From Micromonospora chokoriensis (lineage in GTDB: Bacteria; Actinomycetota; Actinomycetes; Mycobacteriales; Micromonosporaceae): 64,000 nucleotides of DNA. Positions within the stretch are counted from its first letter, which is position 1. Every line of letters begins with the position of its first letter. Below, piece by piece: positions 1 through 7,637 of the stretch. The stretch is taken from the NCBI RefSeq assembly GCF_900091505.1, contig NZ_LT607409.1, positions 5,084,001-5,148,000 on the forward strand, written 5' to 3'. The position numbers were made by a program, and so were the translations under genes. The notes under the pieces were generated by a model. The model saw nothing but the letters and a program-made list of their open reading frames with translations. It was not told the origin of the DNA and ran no database searches.

Positions 1-514
1 AGATCAGGCTGCCCAGCGTGGTGTAGATCAGGAACGTGCTGACCGGCATCCGCTCCACCCCGGCCGGAATGGAGATCAGGCTCCGGAAGATCGGGATCAT
101 CCGGCCGAAGAAGACGGCCTTCACGCCGTGCCGGAGGAACCACGCCTCGGTCCGGTCCACGTCGCTGAGCTTCACCAGGGGAAGCCGGGACACGATGGCG
201 CGCATCCGGTCGCGCCCCAACGACGCGCCGATCAGGTAGAGCGCGAGCGCACCCACCACCGAGCCCAGCGTGGTCCAGAAAATCGCACCGACCAGACTCA
301 TCCGTCCCTGCGCGGCGACGAACCCGGCCAACGGCAGAATCACCTCACTGGGGATCGGCGGGAAGAGGTTCTCCAGCGCCACCGCCAGGCCGGCACCGGG
401 GCCGCCGAGCCGTTCCACCAGGTCAGTGACGTAACCGACGATCCCGCCCTGCGGCGGTTCCGCTGCGGCGGTGGGGGTTCCGGTGGCGAGCAGGGCGTGG
501 GACGTTCGAATCAT
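1..514 (-). CDS. DedA family membrane protein (3' end cut by window edge)
   Basis: The reverse strand reads open from an ATG at 514 off the left edge, giving about 171 residues. The translation carries DedA (SNARE-associated) hallmarks: the ENLFPPIPSEVILPLAG stretch near residue 55 and, later, the FFGRMIPIFRSLISIPAGVE stretch that forms the re-entrant loop with its conserved Arg and Gly-Pro residues. DedA proteins are multi-pass inner-membrane proteins linked to undecaprenyl-phosphate or other lipid flipping and to membrane homeostasis; the substrate cannot be read here. The C-terminal helices lie outside the window. The start overlaps an opposite-strand ATG of the next gene, so the two genes are divergent with little spacer. 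Confidence 0.9.
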   Translation of the reverse strand, partial: MIRTSHALLATGTPTAAAEPPQGGIVGYVTDLVERLGGPGAGLAVALENLFPPIPSEVILPLAGFVAAQGRMSLVGAIFWTTLGSVVGALALYLIGASLGRDRMRAIVSRLPLVKLSDVDRTEAWFLRHGVKAVFFGRMIPIFRSLISIPAGVERMPVSTFLIYTTLGSLI

Positions 515-596
515 GCCCCCACGGTACGAAGCGATCCTGAGAGTCGACCATGAGGCCGACCACCCGACCGCCCGGGTCGACCACACCGGCAAGGGT

Positions 597-1313
597 GTGG
601 AAAACCGCACCCCGCTGCGGCTCGCGGTGGCGCAGCCGGCGTGCGTACCCCTGGATGTCGCGGAGAACGCGCTGGCGCACGCCGCCGCGGTCCGCGCGGC
701 GCGCGCCCGGGTGGTGGTCTTTCCGGAGCTGTCGCTGACGGGGTACGAGGTGGACGCGCCGGTCGTGTCGGTCGACGACCCGCGGTTGACGCCGTTGGTC
801 GAGGCGTGCGCCGAGACGGGCGCGTTGGCGCTGGCCGGTGCGCCGGTCGCGGGCGACCACATCGCGACGTTGGCGGTGACCGGGGGCGGTGCGACGGTGG
901 CGTACCGGAAGATGTGGTTGGGCGGCGCGGAGTCCCGCCGCTTTCAACCGGGTGACGTGCCGGCGGTGCTCGATGTGGACGGTTGGCGGGTCGGGCTGGC
1001 GATCTGCAGGGACACCGGGGTCGCCGCGCACGCGGCGCGGACCGCCGCGCTCGGGATCGACGTGTACGCGGCGGGTGTGCTGGAGTCGGCCGAGGATTGG
1101 GCGGTGATCGACGAGCGGGCCGCCCGGCTCACGGCCGCGCACCGGGTCTGGGTGGCGGTGGCGAGCTTCGCCGGGTCGACGGGTGGCGGCTACACCGAGG
1201 CGGCGGGGCGGTCGGGGGTCTGGACACCGCAGGGCGAGGCGTACGCCCGCGCGGGCGCCGAGCCGGACGAGGTGATCAGCGTGCTGGTGACGCCAGGTAT
1301 CGACGGCGTTTGA
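597..1313 (+). CDS. Carbon-nitrogen hydrolase (nitrilase superfamily)
   Basis: A 238-residue protein with the Glu-Lys-Cys triad of the nitrilase superfamily: Glu in FPELSLTGYE, Lys in YRKMWLG and Cys in LAICRDTGV. Members cleave C-N bonds of amides, carbamoyl compounds or omega-amides in the cytoplasm; the substrate class is not evident. Length is slightly short of the usual 260-280. I chose the GTG at 597 because the family fold starts at RLAVAQ right after it; an in-frame ATG at 513 would overlap the divergent dedA start and adds an unlike N-terminus. The motif around the catalytic Lys has Trp where His is common, so amidase subgroup assignment is open. Confidence 0.82.
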   Translation: MENRTPLRLAVAQPACVPLDVAENALAHAAAVRAARARVVVFPELSLTGYEVDAPVVSVDDPRLTPLVEACAETGALALAGAPVAGDHIATLAVTGGGATVAYRKMWLGGAESRRFQPGDVPAVLDVDGWRVGLAICRDTGVAAHAARTAALGIDVYAAGVLESAEDWAVIDERAARLTAAHRVWVAVASFAGSTGGGYTEAAGRSGVWTPQGEAYARAGAEPDEVISVLVTPGIDGV

Positions 1314-1317
1314 ATGA

Positions 1318-1713
1318 TTAGGCGCGGACGGGCTCGAACAGCTCAACAGGGTTGCCCGCCGGGTCGTCCATGACGATCTGCCTGCCGCCGGGGCCGCTGA
1401 CGACGTCGCTGCGGAACACGACACCGACTGCTCGGAGCCGGGCCACCTCGGTGTCGATGTCGGCGACGATCAGATGGATGCGGTTCCAGCCACCGGGGTG
1501 CGGACGGCGCCCGTCGGGCATGGCGCGGCCGGCGGAGCTGTCCGGGCCGGACAGCAGCAGCCGCAGGTTGCCGCGCCTCACGTCGGCGAAAGCGGGCAGG
1601 AACGTGGTGATCGGAGTGAACCCGAGGTGGGTGGTGTAGAAGTCGAGCGCGGCGGCAACGTCGTCGACGAGGTAACGCACGCTGACGGTGCCGTCATCGG
1701 CAGGGCTGGTCAT
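1318..1713 (-). CDS. VOC (glyoxalase/bleomycin resistance) family protein
   Basis: A 131-residue single-module vicinal-oxygen-chelate protein: VRYLVDDVAAALDFYTTHLGF at the start, WNRIHLIVAD in the middle and DPAGNPVELFEP at the end are the standard beta-alpha-beta-beta-beta repeats. Metal-ligand positions include the His of IHL and the Glu of VELFE. It starts 11 nt after the arsR-arsC stop, so the two are probably cotranscribed. The ArsI C-As lyase is a VOC protein found in ars operons, but ArsI needs vicinal cysteines and this protein has none, so I do not call it ArsI. Function unknown within the family. Confidence 0.85.
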   Translation of the reverse strand: MTSPADDGTVSVRYLVDDVAAALDFYTTHLGFTPITTFLPAFADVRRGNLRLLLSGPDSSAGRAMPDGRRPHPGGWNRIHLIVADIDTEVARLRAVGVVFRSDVVSGPGGRQIVMDDPAGNPVELFEPVRA

Positions 1714-1724
1714 GATGCCTTCTC

Positions 1725-2441
1725 CTAGCGGTGAGCGAGTGTGTGCAGCAGGAAAACGATGCGCTGGGCGAGTGCGTCGGCGACGTGGTCGAACGCGGAC
1801 GGGTCGCCCGGATCGGCGGCGGGATCCGCGGTGCTCCAGTGCACCGGTCGCGGATGGCCCGGGAACTCGGGGCAGACTTCCTTGACCCGGTCACAGAGAG
1901 TGATCACGAGGTCGAATCGCTGACCACTGAACTCGCCGAGGTGTTTGGGCCGGGCCGTCGTCAGATCGATCCCACGTGCCGCCATGACGCTGACCGCCTG
2001 CGGATGAATGGGCTTCGGTGTGCTCCCGCCGCTGAACGCCTCCACAGTCCCGCCGGTGCTGTTCCGCAGCAGCGCTTCGGCCATCTGCGACCGCGAGCTG
2101 TTGGCCGTGCACAGGAACAACACCCGCCCGGCTGCCGGGGCGGCAGGCGCGGGTCCGGTGAGTCGCAACCCGGGGTGCAGGGCGTCACCCACACCGGACA
2201 GCAGGTCACCGCAACGGGCAAGGTCGAGCGAGTAGTAGGTGTCACGGCCGTCGGCGCTGCTGCGCCGCGCGGTCACCAGCTCGGCCTTGCGCAGCTTGCC
2301 CAGGTGGTAGGAGACGAGATTCTGTGGCTGGCCGAGCAATGCGGTCAACTCGCGCACCGCGAGGTCGCCGCCGGCCAGCTCACCGAGCAGCCGCCACCGC
2401 ACCGGGTGCCCGGCGGCGGTCACGAACCTGGGCGGCGTCAT
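1725..2441 (-). CDS. ArsR-type repressor fused to arsenate reductase (LMW-phosphatase type)
   Basis: About 238 residues in two domains. Residues 1-85 form an ArsR winged helix (HPVRWRLLGELA, then LGQPQNLVSYHLGKLRKAELV). Residues 105-235 form a low-molecular-weight phosphatase fold with the P-loop CTANSSRS (Cys-X5-Arg) and two later cysteines seven residues apart in LCDRVKEVC, as in thioredoxin-coupled ArsC enzymes that relay a disulfide after reducing arsenate. Start choice: ATG 2441 gives the usual ArsR N-terminus; GTG 2465 and ATG 2453 are in frame upstream. A strong inverted repeat sits just upstream (2474-2499). Such fusions are known in actinobacteria and couple arsenic sensing with detoxification. 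No ArsB/Acr3 pump is in view. Confidence 0.9.
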   Translation of the reverse strand: MTPPRFVTAAGHPVRWRLLGELAGGDLAVRELTALLGQPQNLVSYHLGKLRKAELVTARRSSADGRDTYYSLDLARCGDLLSGVGDALHPGLRLTGPAPAAPAAGRVLFLCTANSSRSQMAEALLRNSTGGTVEAFSGGSTPKPIHPQAVSVMAARGIDLTTARPKHLGEFSGQRFDLVITLCDRVKEVCPEFPGHPRPVHWSTADPAADPGDPSAFDHVADALAQRIVFLLHTLAHR

Positions 2442-2473
2442 GGTGCCTGGCATCTCTGAAACCACACCCGGAG

Positions 2474-2499
2474 ATTACATCAAACTGGTTTGATGTAAT
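2474..2499. promoter_or_regulatory. Probable ArsR operator
   Basis: Perfect 12-bp inverted repeat, ATTACATCAAAC and its reverse complement separated by TG. The core ATCAAAC...GTTTGAT is A/T-rich in a GC-rich region and matches the style of ArsR/SmtB operators in actinomycetes. It lies directly upstream of the arsR-arsC fusion, so autoregulation is the natural reading. The divergent DinB gene starts about 70 bp away and might also be affected. Confidence 0.85.
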
Positions 2500-2566
2500 A
2501 GCGAGTTGTCGGGCTGCTGAGCGGTCGGTGTTTGCACCCCGCCCACGATCTTGGAATGCTTCGCGG

Positions 2567-3073
2567 ATGACTACCTTCCCGGGGACCTTCGCCGACGACG
2601 TCATCGACCAGTCGGCGAAGACGCAGGTCGAGGCGTTCATCGACGAGCACCGCAGGGCGCTCAACGGCTACCTGGACGGGCTGACCGAGGAGCAGGCACG
2701 CCGATCGTTGGTGCCGTCCCGGACCACGCTGTTGGGTCTGCTGAAGCACGCCGCCTTCGTGGAGAAGGTCTGGTTCGACGAGGCCGTCACCCGCCGCACT
2801 CGCGCCGAGATCGGCATACCCGCGACGCCGGACGAGTCGTTCGTCCTCGACGACGACGACACGATCGCCGCCGTTCAGCAGGCCCACCGCGAGGCCTGCG
2901 AGGCGTCCCGTCGGGCGACGTCGTCGCTCGGCCTGGACGACGTGCTGCCCGGCAACCGGCGCGGTCCGCTGCCGCTGCGGTGGGTCTACCTGCACGTGCT
3001 GCGTGAGCTTGCCCAGCACTGCGGGCACGCCGAGATCCTGCGGGAGCAGATCCTGAGCGAGCAGCGCGGGTGA
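2567..3073 (+). CDS. DinB/DUF664 family protein
   Basis: 168 residues from ATG 2567 (MTTFPGTFADDV). The pattern of an early DEHRRALNGYLDGLT helix, the LLGLLKHAAFVEKVWFD stretch with the conserved metal-site His, and a late ELAQHCGHAEILREQ with two further histidines is that of the four-helix DinB/mini-DinB (DUF664) fold. These proteins bind a divalent metal with three His and include bacillithiol- or mycothiol-dependent S-transferases. No obvious Shine-Dalgarno precedes the start; the reading frame extends upstream but without family similarity. The gene is divergent from the arsenate fusion and convergent with the next hydrolase. Confidence 0.82.
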   Translation: MTTFPGTFADDVIDQSAKTQVEAFIDEHRRALNGYLDGLTEEQARRSLVPSRTTLLGLLKHAAFVEKVWFDEAVTRRTRAEIGIPATPDESFVLDDDDTIAAVQQAHREACEASRRATSSLGLDDVLPGNRRGPLPLRWVYLHVLRELAQHCGHAEILREQILSEQRG

Positions 3074-3083
3074 CCCGGCCCGG

Positions 3084-3959
3084 TCAGCCGGCGTCCAGCA
3101 CCTCCCGCAGCCGGGCCGCGAACTCCTCGGGCTTGCCCGCGTAGCCGAACTCGCCGCCGAGGAAGCCGCCGTGGTGACTGGGGAACACCACGGCCTGCTG
3201 ACCGAGCAGGGCCGCCAGGCCGTGGGCCGTCCGCGCGGTGTACGTCCCCGCCGACTCCTCCCCCACGGCGACGACGATCCGGGTCGGCGCCGCGGCGAGC
3301 AGGCCCGCGTCCGGCCGGTAGTCGCTGATCGCCCACGAGTTCTTCGACAGCAACGGGTCGTCGCGGGAGCCGTCGTCGTCGGTCGACAGGCCGAACATCG
3401 CCGGGTCGGGCGTGGGCTGGGCGAAGTAGGCGTCGGTGAACTCGCCCTGCCACGAGGTCATCGCGATGAACGCGGCCATCCCGGCGCCGGAGCCCTTCGC
3501 CTGGTACGCGTCGTAGAACCCGGCCCGGGCGCGTTCGGCGGCGTCGGCGTCGGGGAGCACGGCGTTGATCGGCGGTTCGTGCGCCACCAACGTCACGACG
3601 TCTCCGGGGTACGCGGCGACGAGTTCGAGCGCCGTCACCGCGCCGCCGCTGCTGGCGAACAGATCGACCGGGCCGGCACCGAGCGCCTCGACCAGCAGGT
3701 GCAGGTCGGCGGCCTGCTGCTGCGGCGTGTGGTCGATCCGGCCGTCCGTGCGGACGCTACGGCCGAGCCCACGGGGGTCGTAGGTGACGACGGTACGGTC
3801 GCCGAAGTGCGGCGCGAGCGCGGTGAAGCCCTCCGCCGCCATCGGCTGGCCGATCATCAGCAGCACGGGGCGTCCCCCGGCCGGGGGCAGTGGGCCCCGG
3901 ACGTCGTAGACCAGGTCGACGCCGGGTGCGGCGAGGGTGTGCGTCTGCATCGTCGTCAT
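3084..3959 (-). CDS. Alpha/beta hydrolase
   Basis: 291 residues with the alpha/beta-hydrolase core: oxyanion strand VLLMIGQPMAAEGF, the YDPRGLGRS turn, the nucleophile elbow FASSGGAV (Ser in S-G-G rather than the usual S-X-G spacing G-X-S-X-G, with the first Gly replaced by Ala/Ser), a Glu-containing VAVGEESAG strand and the catalytic His in FPSHHGGFLGG. Likely a cytosolic esterase, lactonase or related enzyme of unknown substrate. It converges on the DinB gene with only 10 nt between stop codons. Confidence 0.85.
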   Translation of the reverse strand: MTTMQTHTLAAPGVDLVYDVRGPLPPAGGRPVLLMIGQPMAAEGFTALAPHFGDRTVVTYDPRGLGRSVRTDGRIDHTPQQQAADLHLLVEALGAGPVDLFASSGGAVTALELVAAYPGDVVTLVAHEPPINAVLPDADAAERARAGFYDAYQAKGSGAGMAAFIAMTSWQGEFTDAYFAQPTPDPAMFGLSTDDDGSRDDPLLSKNSWAISDYRPDAGLLAAAPTRIVVAVGEESAGTYTARTAHGLAALLGQQAVVFPSHHGGFLGGEFGYAGKPEEFAARLREVLDAG

Positions 3960-4048
3960 CCGGTGAGACTACGACCGGCGGGGGCAGGTGAACGGCCACG
4001 CCGTGCCGGCGACGCCGATCGGATGGCCGTCGGCCGTCGACGAACGGG

Positions 4049-4690
4049 TCACGCCCGGGCCCACCCGCCGGAGTCGGCGAAACGACGGAGCGTCCAGCGG
4101 GCCGGCGGCCAACCTCCCGGGTCGTGGTCGGTCGTCCACTCGGTGATCGAGGCCGGGGGCACGTCCAGGTCGAAGGCCCGGAAGACCGGCTGCGCGGCGA
4201 GCGCGTGGAACGCGCCCTCGACGGTCTCGCTGTGACCGACCAGGATCACCGTGGAACCCCGGTGCCGGTGGGCGATCTCCATGATCGCTCGGCTGACGCG
4301 GACCACCAGTTCGGCCCAGCTCTCGTTGCCCTCCTCGAACGGCCGGAACACACCCCCGCCGGCCACCGCGTGTTCGGTACGGAAGCGGGCGGTCGGAAGG
4401 CCGTCGGCGTACGGGGGTGTGTGCCAGGTGCACAGGCCACAGTCGGCCACGGGCCGGACGCCGAACGCGGTGGCGATCGGCTGCGCTGTCTCGACAGCCC
4501 TCCGCAGCACGGACGAGTAGACCGCCACGGGTCGGTCGGCGGCGACCTCGCCGGTGAGCCGCTTGGCGAGATCGTTCGCCTGCTCGTGACCGAGGGCGGT
4601 GAGGCCCCGGCATCCACGTGGTCCGCCCACGATTCCCTCGAGCTGGTGGAGCGACTCGCCGTGTCGCACGAAGATCAGACGTGTCCGCAT
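4049..4690 (-). CDS. Histidine phosphatase family protein
   Basis: 213 residues beginning MRTRLIFVRHGES, the RHG signature of the phosphoglycerate mutase/histidine phosphatase superfamily; the second catalytic His is in VILVGHSETVEGAFHAL near residue 150. The protein removes a phosphate via a phosphohistidine intermediate; the substrate (sugar phosphate, nucleotide or cobalamin/phosphoprotein intermediate) is not readable. It is monocistronic or follows the kinase gene upstream (34-nt gap, same strand), so a kinase-phosphatase pairing is conceivable but not shown. Confidence 0.85.
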   Translation of the reverse strand: MRTRLIFVRHGESLHQLEGIVGGPRGCRGLTALGHEQANDLAKRLTGEVAADRPVAVYSSVLRRAVETAQPIATAFGVRPVADCGLCTWHTPPYADGLPTARFRTEHAVAGGGVFRPFEEGNESWAELVVRVSRAIMEIAHRHRGSTVILVGHSETVEGAFHALAAQPVFRAFDLDVPPASITEWTTDHDPGGWPPARWTLRRFADSGGWARA

Positions 4691-4723
4691 CGGGACATCA
4701 TGCCAGCGGCATAGACGCAGGTA

Positions 4724-6169
4724 TCAGTCGTCCGTACGGCCGGTGAAGATGCTGCTGGTCCGCGCGAGCAGATTGTCGAGCTGGGCGCCCGTACGCGCCG
4801 ACAACCGGTCGCGCTCCACCAACTCGGTGATGTGTCGCCGCAGCTCGGCGACACGCTTGGCCCGGTCCCGGGTGTGGCGGTTCAGGTCGGCGAGTTCGTC
4901 GCGTAGGTCCTCGGCGGTCTTGCGGTCGACGTCACCACGGGCCAGCGCGCCGGCGAGAACGGCGGCGAACTCGCCGGTCATCTCACGGAGGCTGACCGGC
5001 ACCTGCTGCCCGGTGGTCGGGGGCGCGGTGCTGGCGGCCGTTGACGGCGAGGGTGGCGGTTTCGGTGTCGGCGACTGCGTCGTGGGTCGGGGCGCCGGGG
5101 CGGAGGCGGACGGTGCGCCCGCGACGTCGGCCGGGTCGGGGGCGCCCAGCCGGCCCTGGGTGATCAGGGCACCGAGACCGACGAGCACGGCGAGGCCGGC
5201 CGCGACCAGCACGGCGACGGGCCGGCGCGATCGGCTGCGGGTCGGCCCGACGGCGACCGGGGCGGGGCGGGCAGCCGAGCGCTCGATCAGGGTCGGTGGG
5301 TGGGCTGTCGGCCGGACGCGCAGCAGCTCGGTGGGCGGCTCGACCGGCTGGCCCGCGCCGAAGCGACGGGCCAGGTGCGCGGCGCTCGGCCGGTCGGCCG
5401 GATCGGCGGCCAGGCAGGCGACGGTCAGCTCGGCGACGTCGGCGGGGAGGCCGGGCACCCGTAGCGGCGGCACCGGAGTGCCACGCCGGTGCACCTCCAG
5501 GGCGTCCTCCCAGCTCTGCACGGGCAGCGGGGCCTGACCGGTGAGGGTGCGGTAGAGCAGCGCGCCGAGGGCGTACACGTCGCTGGCCGGGTCGGGCGGG
5601 CCGGCTCTCAACCGCTCCGGGGCGAAGTAGGCGGGTGTGCCCATCAGCGGTTCGCCGGACTGGCCGTCGAGCCCGCCGAGCGCGGCGATGCCGAAGTCGA
5701 GCACCTTGGCCCCGGTGTCGGTGAGCATGACGTTGCCGGGCTTGACGTCGCGGTGCACGACGCCGATGCGGTGCGCAGCGGCCAGCGCGGCGGCGATCTG
5801 CCCGGCCACCCGCATCGCCTCCGGCCAGGGCATCGGGCCGTTGCGGAGCCGGTCGGCCAGGTTGTGGCCCTCGACCAGTTCCATCACCAGGTACGGGACC
5901 ACCGCGCCGCCGGCCAGGGTCGCCTCGGCGTAGTCGTACACCTGGGTGACGTGGGGGTGGGTCAGCCGGGCGGCGGCGCGGGCCTCGCGCTGGATGGTGG
6001 CCCGCAGGTGCGGGTCGGTGGCGAACTGCCCGGCGAGGACCTTGATCGCGACCGGTCGGCCGAGCACGTCGTCGTCGGCCCGCCACACCTCGGACATGCC
6101 GCCGAGACCGATCCGCTCGTGCAGGACGTAGCGGTCGTGCAGACGGAGAGTGGGCGTGAAAGGCGACAT
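4724..6169 (-). CDS. Membrane-anchored Ser/Thr protein kinase (PASTA-less)
   Basis: 481 residues. Residues about 13-270 are a Hanks-type kinase: glycine loop IGLGGMSEVW, invariant Lys in VAIKVL (residue 43), HRDVKPGNV with catalytic Asp 141, DFGIA at 158-162 and FAPERL. Residues about 316-337 (VAVLVAAGLAVLVGLGALI) form one transmembrane segment, followed by a Pro/Thr/Ser-rich extracellular linker and a charged helical C-terminal domain of about 75 residues instead of PASTA repeats. Typical of actinobacterial sensor kinases reading an external or wall signal. Start: ATG 6169 just before MSPFTPTLRLHDRY; a frame extension to 6229 adds 20 unlike residues. Confidence 0.9.
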   Translation of the reverse strand: MSPFTPTLRLHDRYVLHERIGLGGMSEVWRADDDVLGRPVAIKVLAGQFATDPHLRATIQREARAAARLTHPHVTQVYDYAEATLAGGAVVPYLVMELVEGHNLADRLRNGPMPWPEAMRVAGQIAAALAAAHRIGVVHRDVKPGNVMLTDTGAKVLDFGIAALGGLDGQSGEPLMGTPAYFAPERLRAGPPDPASDVYALGALLYRTLTGQAPLPVQSWEDALEVHRRGTPVPPLRVPGLPADVAELTVACLAADPADRPSAAHLARRFGAGQPVEPPTELLRVRPTAHPPTLIERSAARPAPVAVGPTRSRSRRPVAVLVAAGLAVLVGLGALITQGRLGAPDPADVAGAPSASAPAPRPTTQSPTPKPPPSPSTAASTAPPTTGQQVPVSLREMTGEFAAVLAGALARGDVDRKTAEDLRDELADLNRHTRDRAKRVAELRRHITELVERDRLSARTGAQLDNLLARTSSIFTGRTDD

Positions 6170-6266
6170 GGCTTCACCATTCTGCCTGGCCAAGCCCTCC
6201 TCGACCACCCTCCGTGTCCGAGCCCACACTGTTCGTCCCGTGCGTGCCCGAATGAGTGCGAAGGGG

Positions 6267-6470
6267 TCAGGAGCAGCGCGGGGCGGCCGGCAGGGGTCGC
6301 GGCTGGATGCGGTCGGCGAGCCGACGCAGGGCGACGGCGGCAGCCTGCCGGGTCGGGTCGAGTCGAGCCCGACGGACCGGTTCGACCTGGACCGGGGCGT
6401 CCGGCCGGGCCGAGTTGACGTGTCGGTTCATCGCGTCGAGGGCGGTGATGTAGCCGGTGGGAAGTTCCAT
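6267..6470 (-). CDS. Small hypothetical protein coupled to the LacI gene
   Basis: A 67-residue protein (MELPTGYITALDAMNRHV...). The ATG at 6470 has an excellent ribosome binding site, GAGGAG six bases upstream, and begins 2 nt after the lacI stop codon, so it is translated from the same message. Rich in Arg, Ala and Pro, no cysteine pair beyond the terminal Cys, no membrane segment. I do not recognise the family. The strong Shine-Dalgarno and tight coupling are the reasons to keep it as a gene. Confidence 0.6.
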   Translation of the reverse strand: MELPTGYITALDAMNRHVNSARPDAPVQVEPVRRARLDPTRQAAAVALRRLADRIQPRPLPAAPRCS

Positions 6471-6472
6471 GG

Positions 6473-7537
6473 TCAACTCCTCGAGACAGGTCCGGTGGAG
6501 TCCCGGACGACGAGTGTGGTGGGCAACAACACGTGACCGTCCGCCGTGTTCGTGGGCGGGTCGAGCAGCAGTTCGGCGGCGATGCGGCCCTTCTCCTCGG
6601 CCGGCTGCCGGACGGTGGTGAGGCCGGCTGCGGCGGCCTCGGGAACGTCGTCGAAACCGGTCACCGAGACGGGTGGGCGGTCACCGGCCGGCCGGGCGGC
6701 CAGGGCGTCCAGCACACCGAGCGCGAGGACGTCGGAGCCGGCCAGCACGGCGGTCGGGGGGTCGGGTCGGTCGAACAGCCCGAGGACGGCCGCGGCGGCG
6801 GCCTTGCGACTGTTGCCCGGAGCGTTGACCAGGGTCAGCTCGGCCCAGTCGACGCCGACCTCGGCGAACGCGTCGGCGAAACCGGTGAGCCGCCCCCGGG
6901 TTGTGGGGTGCGGAACCTGCTCCACCCCGGGCACCGTGAGCGGGCCGGCCGGGGCGTCCGGCAGCACCGAGTCGGCGAGCAGCGCCACGCGACGGTGACC
7001 GAGGCCCGCCACGTGCGCGGCGGCGCTGTGCGCGGCGGCCCGTTCGTCGATGCCGACGTACCGCTCGTCGGGGCCGGCGTCGTCGCGCGGGGCCGTACTG
7101 ACGAACGGCAGGCCCCGCGCCCGGATCACGTCCAGCGCCCATTCCTCGTCGGCGACGCAGTAGACACAGAACCCGTCCACTGCGGCGTTCTCGACCGCCC
7201 GCCGGGCGTCGGTGACCGCCGTGGGCAGCGGCACCAGCAACATGCTGGTGCTGTGCCGCTCGGCCGCCTCGCCGACGCCGGCGAGGAAGCGGACGGCGAA
7301 CGGGTCGGTGAAGGCGTAGGACAGCTGCGAGGTGAACAGCACGCCGATCGATCCGACGAAGCCGCGGCGCAGGGAACGCGCGGTCGGGTTGGGACCGGGG
7401 TAGCCGAGTTGCCGTGCGGCGTCCAGGATGCGCCCGCGCAGGCTCGCGGAGAGCTGGTCGGGGCGACTGTAGGCGTTGGACACGGTGCTGCGGGAGACGC
7501 CGACGGCGTCGGCCACGGCTTGCAGTGTCGGCTTCAC
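6473..7537 (-). CDS. LacI family transcriptional regulator
   Basis: 354 residues. The N-terminal LacI HTH reads TLQAVADAVGVSRSTVSNAYSRPDQLS, followed by the hinge RILDAARQLGYPGPNPTARSL and a periplasmic-binding-protein-like effector domain (GSIGVLFTSQ... through GFDDVPEAAAAGLTTVRQP). GTG 7537 is chosen because AGAGGGG lies 4-5 nt upstream; GTG 7543 has almost no spacer. The site at 7545-7579 overlaps the ribosome binding region, pointing to negative autoregulation. No sugar transporter or enzyme is adjacent, so the inducer and other targets are unknown. Confidence 0.92.
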   Translation of the reverse strand: MKPTLQAVADAVGVSRSTVSNAYSRPDQLSASLRGRILDAARQLGYPGPNPTARSLRRGFVGSIGVLFTSQLSYAFTDPFAVRFLAGVGEAAERHSTSMLLVPLPTAVTDARRAVENAAVDGFCVYCVADEEWALDVIRARGLPFVSTAPRDDAGPDERYVGIDERAAAHSAAAHVAGLGHRRVALLADSVLPDAPAGPLTVPGVEQVPHPTTRGRLTGFADAFAEVGVDWAELTLVNAPGNSRKAAAAAVLGLFDRPDPPTAVLAGSDVLALGVLDALAARPAGDRPPVSVTGFDDVPEAAAAGLTTVRQPAEEKGRIAAELLLDPPTNTADGHVLLPTTLVVRDSTGPVSRS

Positions 7538-7544
7538 CGGCACC

Positions 7545-7579
7545 CCTCTGGATCGATCCAGTCTGTATCGATCCAGAGG
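7545..7579. promoter_or_regulatory. LacI-type operator, two overlapping sites
   Basis: 13-bp arms CCTCTGGATCGAT / ATCGATCCAGAGG with a 9-nt spacer form an outer inverted repeat. Within it lie two LacI-type palindromes with the diagnostic central CG: TGGATCGATCCA at 7549-7560 (perfect) and TGTATCGATCCA at 7564-7575 (one mismatch), centres 15 bp apart. Position immediately upstream of the lacI start suggests autorepression. Confidence 0.85.
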
Positions 7580-7637
7580 TTAGCCCGACTCGTTGGCGTC
7601 GGTCAATACCGTGCGTTCGGAGTGGCCCGCGCCGCGA

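Noticed and set aside
423..1424. 333-codon reverse open frame
   Set aside because: Arg-rich, antisense to the nitrilase gene, and overlaps dedA; a GC-bias shadow.
1318..1713. VOC gene as ArsI C-As lyase
   Set aside because: No cysteines at all, while ArsI needs a cysteine pair to bind trivalent organoarsenicals.
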